Assembly (NCBI RefSeq): GCF_001949145.1
Contig: NW_019091355.1
Span: 1,302,083 to 1,326,970 of the forward strand
From: Acanthaster planci
Taxonomy: Eukaryota > Echinodermata > Asteroidea > Valvatida > Acanthasteridae
Direction of reading: 5' to 3'
Length of the DNA stretch: 24,888 nucleotides
This document shows positions 11,301 through 22,265 of the stretch, piece after piece. The notes under the pieces are model-generated. The model did no database searches. It saw only the letters and a list, made by a program, of their open reading frames with translations, and had not been told where the DNA came from. Position numbers and translations under genes: made by a program. The stretch's first letter is position 1; each line of letters opens with the position of its first letter.

Positions 11301-14300
11301 ATCATTTCCCTTCAACTGACAGAACAAGAATTTTCACACTCTTGCAAAAATAAACGGAATAAACCTTCAACAACAGAAGCTATGAGTTAGGTTACTTAGG
11401 TACCTTGATAAATGCCCTGCTGTTGATAGGGTAGTAGTTACCAGATACCGGCTCCGTGTTGCTATACTGCCAATCAGCCCGATGGTCACGGCTATTAAGA
11501 AAAAAAAATACCATCTATAAGTATGAGCCTCAAGTTGGACCAAGAGAGGGTGCTATTTTCTCAGCAACAGGGGCTCCTTTGGTACTAAGTGCACATTGCT
11601 GGTTCACGTACAAAGGACTAGGAAAAAAGCAAGCATTGCTGTCATGTCGCTACCATCAAAATGAACACTCCCGACCACTGAAATGTCAAAATGAATACTC
11701 CCCACAACTGAAATACCAAAATGAATACTCCCGACCATTGACTAGTTAACAGACAGGATGGCAATCCATACAATGTTAACAAAAGATGACGGTTTTATTT
11801 TTATTTAATCAATTTGTCTCTCTTCGACCACTTTGAAATTGTATGAAGTCCACAGAATGTGCCACTGAGTCATGGCACAGGTTTTGGCTCGGGCCACTTA
11901 CTGGGGCTAATAAAGGACATCTCCTGCCAAACAAAAAAAGATGTGGGTTATCATGAAAGTCCAAAACGTAAAAAACAGGTACTTCATTTGTAACAAATAA
12001 TGACTTACATTCTCTCAAGGATTTGCCTGCCATTGGCATCAGTGTAGAAAGTTCTATTGGTCTTCAAGTCAGTGTCGAACCTGGTGATGATTTCCTTGCC
12101 TAGATGATCTCTGCCAACAAAGAAAGGAAATGCTTATCTAAACCGAACAAGTCCATGACAAAATGAGTATACCTCAAAAATGGAAAGACTCAGATTGCAA
12201 GATATTCTGAGCCGAGCAAAAAGTATGACAATTTGGAGGTAGTGCTAATGACGCTGGTGATGCCTGAATGGTTTGTAGCCAAGACGGGCATAATTGAAAG
12301 CTCTTCTGAAACTTTTAATTCGGAAAATTTTGCATGATGACAGGAGGGGAAGAACAGCATGGTGCTCAGCATGATTTCTGAACAATATTTGTCCCATCAG
12401 TAAGGAAGTCAACATCATCATGACAAGTTCCCACATTTGTTAGCCACAGCCATACAAGTCAGACATAGCCAAGTACTAACCTGATTGGGATAGGGCCAAC
12501 CGTCCACTCAAACTCAGCGAACTCCTTGGCATTGTACAGTCTGATAACCTGACTCAGCCATGGCTGGAACTGCTGTCGTACCTCAACAGCAACTGGCCCC
12601 TGTCCGAGTTCAAAAAATCATAAACGTAGCTCTTACTGAATGACGCACGAGCCCAAAAAAATGGGAAGGCAGCGTAACAAAATCAATAAAAACAGGGTAG
12701 ACTGCCGAAGTCATTCAAGACTGAAGCAAAAACATGCACTACCTTCACAACTTTCAAGCCAACAGAGGTGCCATTGAATAAGTCCTGGGGCGTCTGCTTG
12801 GCAGGCCTGAAGATGTAGGCACCAGATTTCTGGGAATCTTGCTCGGTGCCTACACTGCTGGTATACCAGTAGAAAGATTGCCTGACAGACATGGATCTTC
12901 CAGACTTCTTGTCTGTCATGGATTTCAGGAGGCCAGTCGAGCCGTCAAACGTCAGACTCAGGAACTGTTGCAGGAAGAAGCGATGTAAATTTAATTTTTA
13001 CAGCCAGGGCGACCATTAAAGTGCACAGCGTTTCAATCTTAACCCTAAAAGCAGAAATATTCTTTGACATGTAAGCTAATAAAGTTGTCATCAGGAAGAC
13101 CATATGGATGATTCCTCGTAATAATTTCAAAGAGATTGGAGATAGTAAGCAGTCCTCTCTATTCTTGGCATTTACACATTGAAAGAGTACTGGATAATTT
13201 GTTTACATGAAACTTGAAAATGGTTACCTGGTTTTCAACAGTCTCATCAGCTTTAGGTGTGAATACTTTATACTGGACATTGGACGGCGGGGAACCAGCT
13301 TGTCATGAAAGAAATATGATTGTAATATTCACCCTTTATTATTCCAACTCAAGGTCTCAATCAAAGTCTCTAACAAAGCAACTGTACTTTTGAAAAAAGC
13401 TCAAATACCAAAACAGATGTGTAAAAACTAAAGATGATGTGATAGCTAATAAGAGAAATACAAACTGCATAGAAATAGTTGTGTCTGACGGTTTTTACTT
13501 AACCCTAACCTCATTGAAAGCTACAAAATACTACTTAGTAGTAAAATGTACCATACAGTTCTGTGGCACCATGAACACATGACTTTATTGTTCTCTGTAC
13601 GAGTAACAATGGAAGTGCCCCAGCTAGAAGTAGTAATATGTAGTGCTAGCTCCTTCAGGCTCAAACTACTGCTTAGTATTTTGTAGTACTGAGTACTGCA
13701 CCCCAGATGGTATACCAGGGGGTTTGGGTTAATGTACACAAAAACTGTAGCAATTCTTTGCAAGAGAGGAATATAATTGATGACAGGTGCACAGCCAACA
13801 ACAGTAGTATTAGTAAGAATGTAGGGGTGTCATCTTACCACCAGGCAGGCTATTGGCAATGTAGGTACTAAACCCAAGAGGAGGTAATGTGATCGGGAAG
13901 AGAAGCTCCTTGGGTGCGTTGCCACGATTCCGCCTTGCTTGCTTCGTACCCTCGCTCACATCTTGCAACTTAAGAAGGCACCCCCCCAAAAAAAGAATTA
14001 CCTTCAGTTTCAAACTGAACACAAAGTAGCAGGCTTAACAAGAAATGCCAAGTAAATCCACCACAGTCACATATCGTCGTGTCGGTGCAACAAGGTTGTA
14101 ACTCTTATTTGTTTTGTGCACGAGATCCAACCTTGTTGCACTGACGTGACAATATTTCTTGGGAAGTTTAACAGGTATTACAAACATCATACTTTGAATT
14201 CTGGTCCACATGGTTCTAAAGATAGCCTGTAAAATACAATATAAATTATTTTTGCTAGAAAGCCAATAAGAAACGGTGTTGTAGTCGAGACTACTTAAGA

Positions 14301-17300
14301 CCTTCACAAGGCCACACAAGACCAACACCAGACCTCCAGTCTGAATTCAAGTCACAAGCTATTTAAATGAACTGCAACAAAAGCATCCCTTTGTCATTGT
14401 TTACACTGTTACTTGTGACTGGCCAAGTGTCTGGTCTTGTGTCTGGTCTTGTGATGGTCTTGTGTCTGGTCTTGTGATGGTCTCGACCACAACACTGATA
14501 AGAAACTAATACCCCAACACATATCACAGCCGATGACATTTGACAAATTTCCGCAGTAATGTGACGAATAATCTAAATTGGCAAACAAGAATACATCTTT
14601 AAGACAAGTGTGTTATTGAAAGGATACTATGTGCTTGGCCAGTCTTATACATGCATTTAAGACTGGTTCAGGAGAATGAACATGACGGCATTAAGACCGG
14701 CCAAGCACATATTTATTCTCGTTCATAAATACCTTTTTAGTCAGTGAATCAAAAGAAATCAACATATGATGGATTTCCAACGATTTGCTTTGTTGTCCAA
14801 AACAATCTCCTGATGGACTTGGTATGCGCATGACGAGCCATGTGCACAAAGACTCTTGACCACTCAGAATCGATTAAACTGTCCATTATCACTTCTCACC
14901 GGACATCATTAAATGTTAATACATGGTCAAGTTGCACATTGTTGAATAGGGAGACTGCCTGGGGTATTTTTGAATAGTTAATAACCATGACACAAACCTG
15001 GGTGGTCACCATCTTCCCGTTAGGACCGGTAATACTGTAGTTCCCTTTCACTGGTATTCTGACCACTGTCGTGACTTGGCGTGCGATTGGGTTATAAGCC
15101 GTTATTGTAAACTAAAGAAAAAAGAAGAAAAGTGTTTAATTATAGCAAGGGCTTCGACAACAGAGCAGAATTTACACAAAGTTTAGTGACCTGGTACCTT
15201 TGACCAGTGTGGTGATATCTTATTCCTTGTGAGGGTCTGTGATCAGTGGGTTCTCAGGAAAATTAACTTTCTTCTTAAATTTTCTGAGATACTTGAAAGA
15301 GTGTCCATATCACAGGACGTTGTTGCCGGGTAAAACAGGGCGCTCTTACGATCACGTAGGAAGCCAATAGCCCACCTGTTGATTGTCTACGGTGACAGGG
15401 CACACGCTGATGTTGAGATAGTCACAGAACACCGCTTGAGGTGGCTTGACAGTAGCATTCTTTTGCATTAGGTTTCCCAGTACATCACCGACGAGCTCCT
15501 GAAGTTGAAAAGGTTTGTATATTAGTAACTGACACATAACCTTCAAAATGGTTCAAATCAAAACACATGTGGTTTAGCATGCCTAAAAACCAAATGTGTC
15601 GAATTAGCAAATCTGACACTTTCATGACCTTTTCATATCTCTAAATAAACCTCAGCAAAGTTGTCCAAGTATTTGTTTCACTGCACCAAATAAATTCAAG
15701 GAAAACGTTTCCCTTTCCACGGTGGCCAATGCCCAAGCTGCAAGCCATCAGTCTCATCAAGTCACAACTTGTGAGTTGGAAACCCAACACACTTCTAGTT
15801 CCCACTGTAAAAATGCTACAGTCCAATTTCAGCATTCCAAAAATGAACAGGAAACTCTGTCTGCATATCAACCAACCTGGCACTGAGCACGCCCCTTGTA
15901 CAACCTCTCAGCATAGTCATCGGCCACGTGTTGCTTCTCTGTCCCTCTACAAACAGAGTAAAACACAAGCATCTCTAAAACACGAAAGTCTTTCCCACTC
16001 AAAAATACAATAACACTCTCCAATAGCTCAGATTTTGGATTAATTAATTCTACGAAGGACCACTCTACTCTTTAAAGTCTCAAGCAAAACAGAAGAGAAC
16101 TACTGTATCTTGACCTCCTTTGGTTACAATTAACAAACAGCCAACCAAGCTTGTAAAATGTATGATCTAGAATGATCATGATGAATGTATGATGTAGAAT
16201 TTCACTTTGACAAACAAATTACATATTATTTTGTCACAGATTTACTTCAGGATAACATTATTTTTGGACTTACGATACAGCATCATGATGCTGAGCAACG
16301 CCCATTGACTTTCCTGAAAAAGAATCAGACAAATTGTATCAACAATATACTTACAAACTTTAAAATTGATTTTGAAGTATTCTCTGCTCTATTACTTCCT
16401 GAAGCCACTGCGTGGAATCACTACAGGAAAATGAAAATGATGTGTAAATTCTGACGATGCCACTGAAACTTTTAACCATTCTTGAACTAAATAGCTTTTG
16501 ACTTTCAACTGTTATTTGAGAAGACCCCACTTTGTAAACAACATGCTTGATCTAGAAGACTAGACCTGTGCAAAACCGTCTCAAGCCGTCTCTTGTCAAT
16601 GTGGAGAAAAAATAAAAAAGGAGTTCAAATATTTCTTACTCAGAGTGCTGGAGCTGGTCTTCAGTTTAAGGCCAGGTAGCATTGAGCCCCACACTTCCAA
16701 CTGCTTACAAACCTGAGACAATGCAAGGTGCAAGGAAGTCCAAGATAAATTTCATTACGCTCTATTTCTGATCAATTAATGAAGCATGCATGACAGATTT
16801 TCTCTGGGAGTAAAAAGGCCCACCCACAAAATAGGAATAACCGTAGAAGCACTCAATTTAATGCCCAAAATCCTTTTATAAATAAATGTTACTGTATTAA
16901 AATTAACCTAGTATATAAGGCTTAAATCACTGAGAATTCCTTGCTGTGAATTCTAAGAAATAATGCTCATTTTAAAAAAATGAAATCACCAAACTAGTAT
17001 GGAAAAGTTGTAAGCCATCTACCTCATCCTACAATTTAATGCAGATGTATTCCCAAATCACCACAAAATAAAAAGGCTTGGCTGAACATTTAAACTTCAG
17101 CTTGTGTCAAAATAGGGTCTCGAAGTGAGTACGTGTGCATGTTGGTTCACACGCTGGTTCTCACGATAATGCCTTTTAAACACATAACTATGTGCGTGAC
17201 ATATCCACTTCCGTATTCTATAGACATAATAAAATAATAAGTAATTCTGTCAGATGCATACCACGAGAGAAACATGGCAGGTATTTATGTACCTGTAGGA

Positions 17301-20300
17301 AGTTATTTGTATCTCTCACGTATCCCTTGAGAGCGGGACGACTCGTGAAGTAACCCGTCCAGAAGGCATGGGGTTGGTCCGCATAGGGGAAGAAATCGTC
17401 TGACTTGGTAGACCACGTCTTGGTCACTTGGTTCAAGCTATGCGTGTAGCATGACGGAGTGGAGTAGAATGCATGTACATTGGTTTCATTTTGCTGTCAA
17501 GAAATACAAAACAAACCCATGAAACTATTTGCATCAGAGGAAAATCTTGAGGCAAGATATTTATTGGGATGTTAAAAGATCTTTTAAATCTTACAATGTA
17601 TGCCTATAGATCCTTCTTTCTATGTCTTAATCGATGATTTTGTGTGAACTTCACCACCTACATAGGCCCAAATAAAACTAGATGTAAACATGCAGAGTTG
17701 GAATAGCAAATTGGTTTTTATCACAAGGAATATGGTAGGCTCACCTTTAAGTTGACATATTTTATGAGTTTGTCCAAGTTTTTGTACCAAGTGTGAGCGT
17801 CACTGTACTGGAAGTCAGAGCCCATGGTGAACATGATGTGATTGGTACCATAGACAGAATTCTGGGAAAAGTTCGAGAAAGAAGAAATGGAACTGGTTAT
17901 AGCAGCATTTTCAAAATCTGACTGGTACCTTTGACTTGCAATATGCCACTGTAAAACTTTTGGTTCCATGTGCAGCGGGTCCTGATCAAATGTAGAAGTC
18001 CAAAAAACATTCTGATGAAGTACGTGTACGAGTCCAAAGTTGGAAAAAACCTGAACTTGTCCATTACCTCATATATCAGATGCCATGAGTGAACTGCAAA
18101 GTACTCACATAACATTGTGATGAAATAGACATATACCAAGACTCAATGAGTCCAGATCAATAGGCATGTACGATACTGTCAATGATCAAGTTTAGTCTGG
18201 TATCCCAGGTTTCAAGATATTAAGTTTGGACTGGGACTCAGCTTCTAGTGTTGGGCATAAGCAAACCACAGATCACATTTTTACATCCCATACAAAGTAG
18301 TAAAACAGGACTACATTATGAATGTGTCTGTAATGGCTGCCCACAATGCACAAAGTTGGCTCCAAGTACAAACTCAAGATGAACTTCCTCTGTTCATTAG
18401 CTCAAAACCAATATTATTGCCAACTTTCCTCCACCACTTACCTGTACTTTAGCAAGTAAGACAAACTTAGACACTCTGTCATCAACATTGTAGTCAACTA
18501 AATCCGGGTCATCCTACATGCAACACAAATAAAGGAGGCGTTAACTAAAAAGGTTTGCTGAATCCATCTGAATACTTTTCACAAAGCTAACGAACGAAGG
18601 AAGGCCAACTTACAAAAATAAATGTGTGTATGACATGCTACCACCTGTAGCATGTCATACACACATTTATTTTTGGAAGTTGGCCTTAGTTCGTTAACTT
18701 TGAAAGTAATAAATTTTTTTTATTTTCAGACTTGCAAAATGAGTATCTGCTCTGGCATCACAATTTAACGTTGGCATTTACACTTTGAAGCCAAGAATAA
18801 CCCTGCATTTAGAGGGCAGGGCAACATGCATATGCTTGGCATGGTATCATGTGAGGTACATGTACAATGGCCTGAATAAAACATTCACCATAATTGGAGG
18901 GTCACTGCAGAAGACATCGAAGCAAAACCCTGGGGGCGGTCCGTAGTGGAAGAACAAGGCTCCGAAGAACAGGTCAGATGCCCTGCCCAGGCTGGGAGAG
19001 GTGTGCCACACACGTTCCATGGTCTGCGTGGAGGCTCTCTCTCTCTTATCCAAGTAGTCCAGGCGAGCAAAGTAAAGGCTGTCGAATCCCATCTGAAGTG
19101 TTCAAGCAGAGCAAAGAGAACAGATGCAGAAAATCTCATACCATCACCTGCAGCGTTATTTGTGAGCCTTCTACTGACTGAAGATGCACGCTGCGAGCAC
19201 ACTTGGCTAAAGTCTGGTTGGCAAGTTGCAAAGACACCACTGAACTAGAGTTTTGTTATTTCCCTCAGCTCTACAGCTGCCAAAATGCCTTGCTGGAAAT
19301 ATGTGAACTGACACAAAATTTATCTGTAACGAATTTCATTTTAATATCAATTGGACATCTTGACAATTACCAAGCTCATTTGCACAACACAAGACTGGCT
19401 TGACTACAAGCTTCCTCCATAATCACGCACAATCAACATAATGTGCAAAGGAAAACAATTTGTACTACATGTATTTACTTAATAAGTAACAGGACAGTGC
19501 TAAACATTGCCCTCAGTGCAATCACATCTCAGGGAACTTTTAACAGTGAAGTGATTTCCCAGTTCCCACTTTTTCCTCATTTTGAGAGAGCTGTCTATGC
19601 ACATTTTTACATTACCTGTGCAGCCAGGGATGCATATTCCCTGGAATGGCCGAAGGGGTCTATCTGCCAGGCTGTTAATGGCTTGCCACAGTCCCCAAAG
19701 TTGTCCTTGAGGAACTTCAAGCCGATGGTCATTTGGTCGATGATAGCGTTGTAGTGGGTAGTCGCTTCATCATTCATGCACCAACCACCATTGACAAACT
19801 CCAAGCGACCTGATTTAATGAAAAAAAAAAACATTCTAAATACATTTTCAACAACCTCCCGACCAATCCAAAATCAGTCATTTTTTTAGATTGAGCTTGG
19901 CAGGACAACTATGCATATAATAATTGGTTCTGAAGAAGAAAATCACTACATCTAGACCTGCATATCAGAAAATAAATTGCTAAAGCTTTAGCCCCCCAAA
20001 AATGACGATGAAAAGTGTGACTTCAAGATCTGTTTAACAGATAAAAAAAAAATTAACAGATTGTGAATAGATAATAAACAATCAAAGAAGACAGACAACC
20101 GACATTATCTTATTAAAAAGAAAAGGAAAAAAAGCTGCCCCCAAGGGTTGTTGTTTCATGACAGAAACAATGTTTTATCTTTGTTTAATATACATCTATA
20201 TTTAACTAGAAATAACAGAGAGGTACTATTTGGCAGGCAGGTCACAGTCAACAATACTGTCATCAAACAGTTCAAAAAGCACAGATGACAGGCATGGACA

Positions 20301-21946
20301 TATGTTCACCTTCATTAACAAGCTGTTTAACCAATGCTTTGGTCTTGTCCGTCTGCTCATTCCACCATCGTTCAAAAAATGCCGTCTCCACATAGCTGAA
20401 ACGTTTGACAGGGTCGTTGGCCAACTCTCTTGTGACTGTATCAAGGATGTACTGCACAGCAGCATTCTGGATTTTGTTCTTGGCTAAAAGGAACAAAACT
20501 TTGCTATCAATTCACCAAAACTGATTTTTTTCATACTCTGCCTCTAATAACAGTGAACTGCATATCTTTGGCCCAATTCCTTGAAGTTGCAATTGCAACG
20601 AAATTAACTATGCCCACTAATTAGCCACCAAAGTTCTCTGAAATTTCCGCAAGCCAAGGTGATGATGATACAGCGAATTTGAGGTCCAAATCTGAACTCT
20701 TCTCAAGAACACCTCAGGAGATGAGAAAGTATAGCTCTATTTCCTGCAACAAGAAAATAACCTTAGAAGACAAACAAGTTTTTAAGATATGGTAGGTTCA
20801 TTTGGTTGCAAGGGCAGAGCCACGGTGGAGAAGGACAAGAACGATGGCCTAAAGATCCTCCAAGTTTGTTGTTTTTTATAAGGAGAAGCAAGTTTTTGTT
20901 GTCTATTTCATTTCCCTTCCTTCAAAAAGCATGTAAAAAACTGCAAAATGTAGCCTCAACCCTCAGAAATGCCATCACAGGTTACATGAAAACATGATAT
21001 GTCTTGTCTTCTCCCCCCTACCACGGAAATTTTGTTCTGGATCTGCCCTTGTTGGTTTAAACTGTAAATACTGGTAAATGACTTCAAAGCCTGTGACAAA
21101 AACGACATCAGCATTTGGAAAAATAGTCTGGGTTATGTAAAACTTTCCAAAACAATCCTGGCATACCGCCATAGTAGTACTGGTCAACTGTCTTGAGCCA
21201 TCCAACATCATCGTGAGTATGGGGCACGAGATGAACATTCAGCATCCCTGGAACTGTGGATGGACATGCCTAGAGAAATTTCAAAAGGGACACACAAAAG
21301 GATATAGGCCTATTTAATTAAGTGTTTCCTTGCTCTACGATTTAATATCATCTTCAGCTGTTCACTACTTTGGGTTGAAGGGAGGGGGACAGAATTTGTA
21401 GACACGATTTCACAAAAATTAGTGATGCATGTACATATGCAAATTACCTTACACCCAATTTTCTGAAGCAGGTGAGGTAGGCCTACATACATGCAGCTAG
21501 ACCAGTTGAATAAATTATTAAATACTAGGTCTGACAACCCTTCTTGAACTTCAACATGTTCAAAGCACTTAATTTTTTTCCAACCAACTATCAATAATCA
21601 GACTAAGTACATCATGCAGTGCATGGGCCAATGGACATATCGCATTGGCCCAGTCACTATTGTGATGAACGGTCACCTTGCGCCTTATGTGACACCACGA
21701 CCTTTTCGTCCCATAGTACTATGCGTGCCATTTCCTTTCTACGGCAGTAATGAACCCACACCCTCTGACCCTAGCTGCACACACGACAAGATAACAACGC
21801 AACGTCACTTCAGCCTGGTGGTGCCTCATAATATTTTCTCATTAAAAAGGATCGTTTGAATGGCCTACTTCATATCCACATGTTGCCAGAACACCTCTTG
21901 ACGCATAGGCTAGGAAAGACAGGAGTGTGATGAGACGAAGATGCAT
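8306..21946 (-). CDS. MAN2B1: Lysosomal alpha-mannosidase (GH38), 24 coding exons, complete
   Basis: Hydrolyses alpha-linked mannose from N-glycan oligosaccharides in the lysosome (EC 3.2.1.24). Exons, first to last: 21946-21869, 21269-21167, 20483-20310, 19809-19616, 19092-18889, 18513-18442, 17861-17745, 17493-17293, 16712-16640, 16313-16274, 15946-15877, 15498-15376, 15111-14998, 13968-13839, 13298-13228, 12964-12743, 12599-12481, 12110-12009, 11491-11404, 11153-11073, 10690-10463, 9165-9016, 8899-8740, 8406-8306. Every intron is GT-AG, phases agree, and the total is 3015 bases (1004 residues plus stop), close to the human enzyme (about 1011). Residues 1-21 look like a signal peptide. Family motifs: P-H-T-H-D-D-V-G-W (zinc ligands H45, D47), W-Q-I-D-P-F-G-H-S (nucleophile and zinc ligand D169), G-S-D-F-Q-Y (likely acid/base D291), Q-H-H-D-A-V-S-G (zinc ligand H415), then the beta-rich C-terminal half ending [10 protein letters not shown]. 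At least eight N-glycosylation sequons (N316, 456, 471, 507, 652, 720, 810, 961) fit a secretory, lysosomal protein. No frameshift or missing key residue was seen. Confidence 0.95.
9194..10178. other. Assembly gap (985 Ns) inside MAN2B1 intron 21
   Basis: All bases are N. The flanking exons (10690-10463 and 9165-9016) join in phase 0 and give continuous family-like protein (F-N-T-M then E-S-M-V-S-R), with the acceptor ATTGATTACCAG just right of exon 22. The gap therefore appears to remove only intron. Open frames running through it are artefacts. Confidence 0.95.
11657..11746. repeat. Three-copy 30-bp tandem repeat in MAN2B1 intron 18
   Basis: The word CAAAATGAAYACTCCC followed by a variable CACTGAAAT-like half repeats at 11657, 11687 and 11717, an exact 30-base period with a few substitutions. 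The last copy is slightly diverged and runs into GACTAGT. It is a short minisatellite. Because 30 is a multiple of 3, it keeps an open frame on the plus strand, which makes the frame at 11456-11749 look longer than it should. Confidence 0.85.
14071..14150. repeat. Inverted repeat in MAN2B1 intron 13
   Basis: GGTGCAACAAGGTTG in the left arm (14071-14104) pairs with CAACCTTGTTGCACTGAC in the right arm (about 14120-14150). Lower similarity (ATAT, GTC, GTG blocks) extends to the ends. The arms are about 30 bases with a short loop, consistent with a small foldback element. Confidence 0.65.
14266..14505. mobile_element. hAT-type miniature inverted-repeat element (MITE) with 8-bp target duplication
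   Basis: The element (14274-14497, 224 bp) begins CGGTGTTGTAGTCGAGAC and ends with the reverse complement of CAGTGTTGTGGTCGAGAC. It is flanked by identical 8-bp copies of ATAAGAAA at 14266-14273 and 14498-14505. Ends of the form CAGTGTTG and an 8-bp duplication with T at position 2 and A at position 7 are hallmarks of the hAT superfamily. The inner arms hold repeats of GTCTGGTCTTGT and GTGATGGTCTTGT (right) and their complements (left). There is no coding capacity, so it would have been moved by a transposase encoded elsewhere. It sits in MAN2B1 intron 13. Confidence 0.8.
14629..14710. repeat. Hairpin with 19-bp arms in MAN2B1 intron 13
   Basis: ATGTGCTTGGCCAGTCTTA (14629-14647) and its near reverse complement TAAGACCGGCCAAGCACAT (14692-14710) differ at one position. 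A nested smaller palindrome, AGTCTTATACATGCATTTAAGACT split around ATGCAT, uses part of the left arm (14641-14664). This is the third foldback in the same intron. Confidence 0.7.
16157..16200. repeat. Short direct duplication in MAN2B1 intron 10
   Basis: AATGTATGATCTAGAAT and AATGTATGATGTAGAAT lie 27 bases apart, separated by GATCATGATG. It is a small local tandem duplication with one mismatch and no evident function. Confidence 0.6.
16274..16313 (-). other. MAN2B1: MAN2B1 exon 10, a 40-base microexon carrying a zinc ligand
   Basis: TTTTTCAG|GAAAGTC and GTATC|GTAAGTCC bound a 40-base exon encoding [12 protein letters not shown] plus split codons on both sides. The second His of the pair (residue 415) corresponds to the fourth zinc ligand of the mammalian enzyme (His446). 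Skipping it would shift the frame (40 is not a multiple of 3) and destroy the active site. Confidence 0.85.
18573..18708. mobile_element. Palindromic MITE-like element flanked by TA in MAN2B1 intron 5
   Basis: The two arms (about 18575-18640 and 18648-18706) are reverse complements over nearly their whole length, with a 7-base loop (ACCACCT). Shared blocks are AAAAATAAATGTGTGTATGA, CATGCT, AAGGCCAACTT, AACGAAC and CTTT at the ends. TA occurs directly outside each end, as expected for the 2-bp duplication of Tc1/mariner elements, but TA is a weak test. The core 45 bases on each side are almost perfect, suggesting a recent origin. Confidence 0.6.
19616..19809 (-). other. MAN2B1: MAN2B1 exon 4, catalytic nucleophile exon
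   Basis: This exon encodes residues 119-183, beginning R-L-E-F-V-N-G-G-W and ending [11 protein letters not shown]. The motif W-Q-I-D-P-F-G-H-S holds D169, the nucleophile and a zinc ligand in family 38. Gln replaces the His of the human W-H-I-D-P motif; Gln here is common in other family members, so it does not suggest loss of activity. Confidence 0.9.
21167..21269 (-). other. MAN2B1: MAN2B1 exon 2, first zinc-binding motif
   Basis: TTTCTCTAG|GCATG and GGCG|GTATGCC bound 103 bases encoding residues 27-60, from A-C-P-S-T-V-P-G through [16 protein letters not shown]. His45 and Asp47 match the zinc ligands His72 and Asp74 of the human enzyme. Confidence 0.9.
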
Positions 21947-21981
21947 TTTGGGCAACAACACAAGGCGCTGCCGTCCATAAG

Positions 21982-22019
21982 CACGTGATGTCGGCCAAGT
22001 CATGTGATGAGTCATGTGG
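21982..22019 (-). promoter_or_regulatory. E-box plus two tandem M-boxes (candidate MiT/TFE sites)
   Basis: CACGTG lies at 21982-21987, followed by AGTCATGTG at 21999-22007 and again at 22011-22019, all within 75 bases of the MAN2B1 start codon. AGTCATGTG is the M-box core recognised by MITF/TFEB/TFE3-family factors, and CACGTGA is the core of the CLEAR element through which TFEB activates lysosomal genes. The clustering beside a lysosomal hydrolase supports function, but no binding data exist here. Confidence 0.5.
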
Positions 22020-22265
22020 AAGCTAAAAAGAAGAGGATGAAATAGAGGGCGCTGTGCTTATGAACAGTTAATTCAATTTCTAAACTACGACCTTCTTCCA
22101 AATGTGGCTTCATCGCTGATATCAATTACAAAATACTTCCATCTTTTGGTTGCCCGCTAATAGCATGCACTGTGAATCCCTAGTATCAAACTAGAACTTT
22201 CATCCAGCTGAAAAACCTCAAAATCAGGGGTAAAAATTATGCTGAGCCAATTCGTATGTCTAACA

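Noticed and set aside
11208-11749. Plus-strand open frames of 60 and 97 codons
   Set aside because: They lie antisense to MAN2B1 exon 19 and intron 18. The second is extended by a 30-bp tandem repeat whose period happens to keep the frame open.
18894-19248. Plus-strand open frames of 95 and 100 codons
   Set aside because: They are the complement of MAN2B1 exon 5 (19092-18889), which matches the enzyme family on the minus strand.
20585-20600. Perfect 14-base palindrome GTTGCAATTGCAAC in an intron
   Set aside because: It is short, isolated and expected now and then in AT-rich DNA; no partner site or context suggests function.
21614-21859. Plus-strand open frame of 81 codons ahead of the divergent promoter
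   Set aside because: It lies antisense in MAN2B1 intron 1, ends in the exon 1 region, and shows no recognisable domain or splice signals. The short GGGCCAATG/CATTGGCCC hairpin at 21626-21652 is minor.
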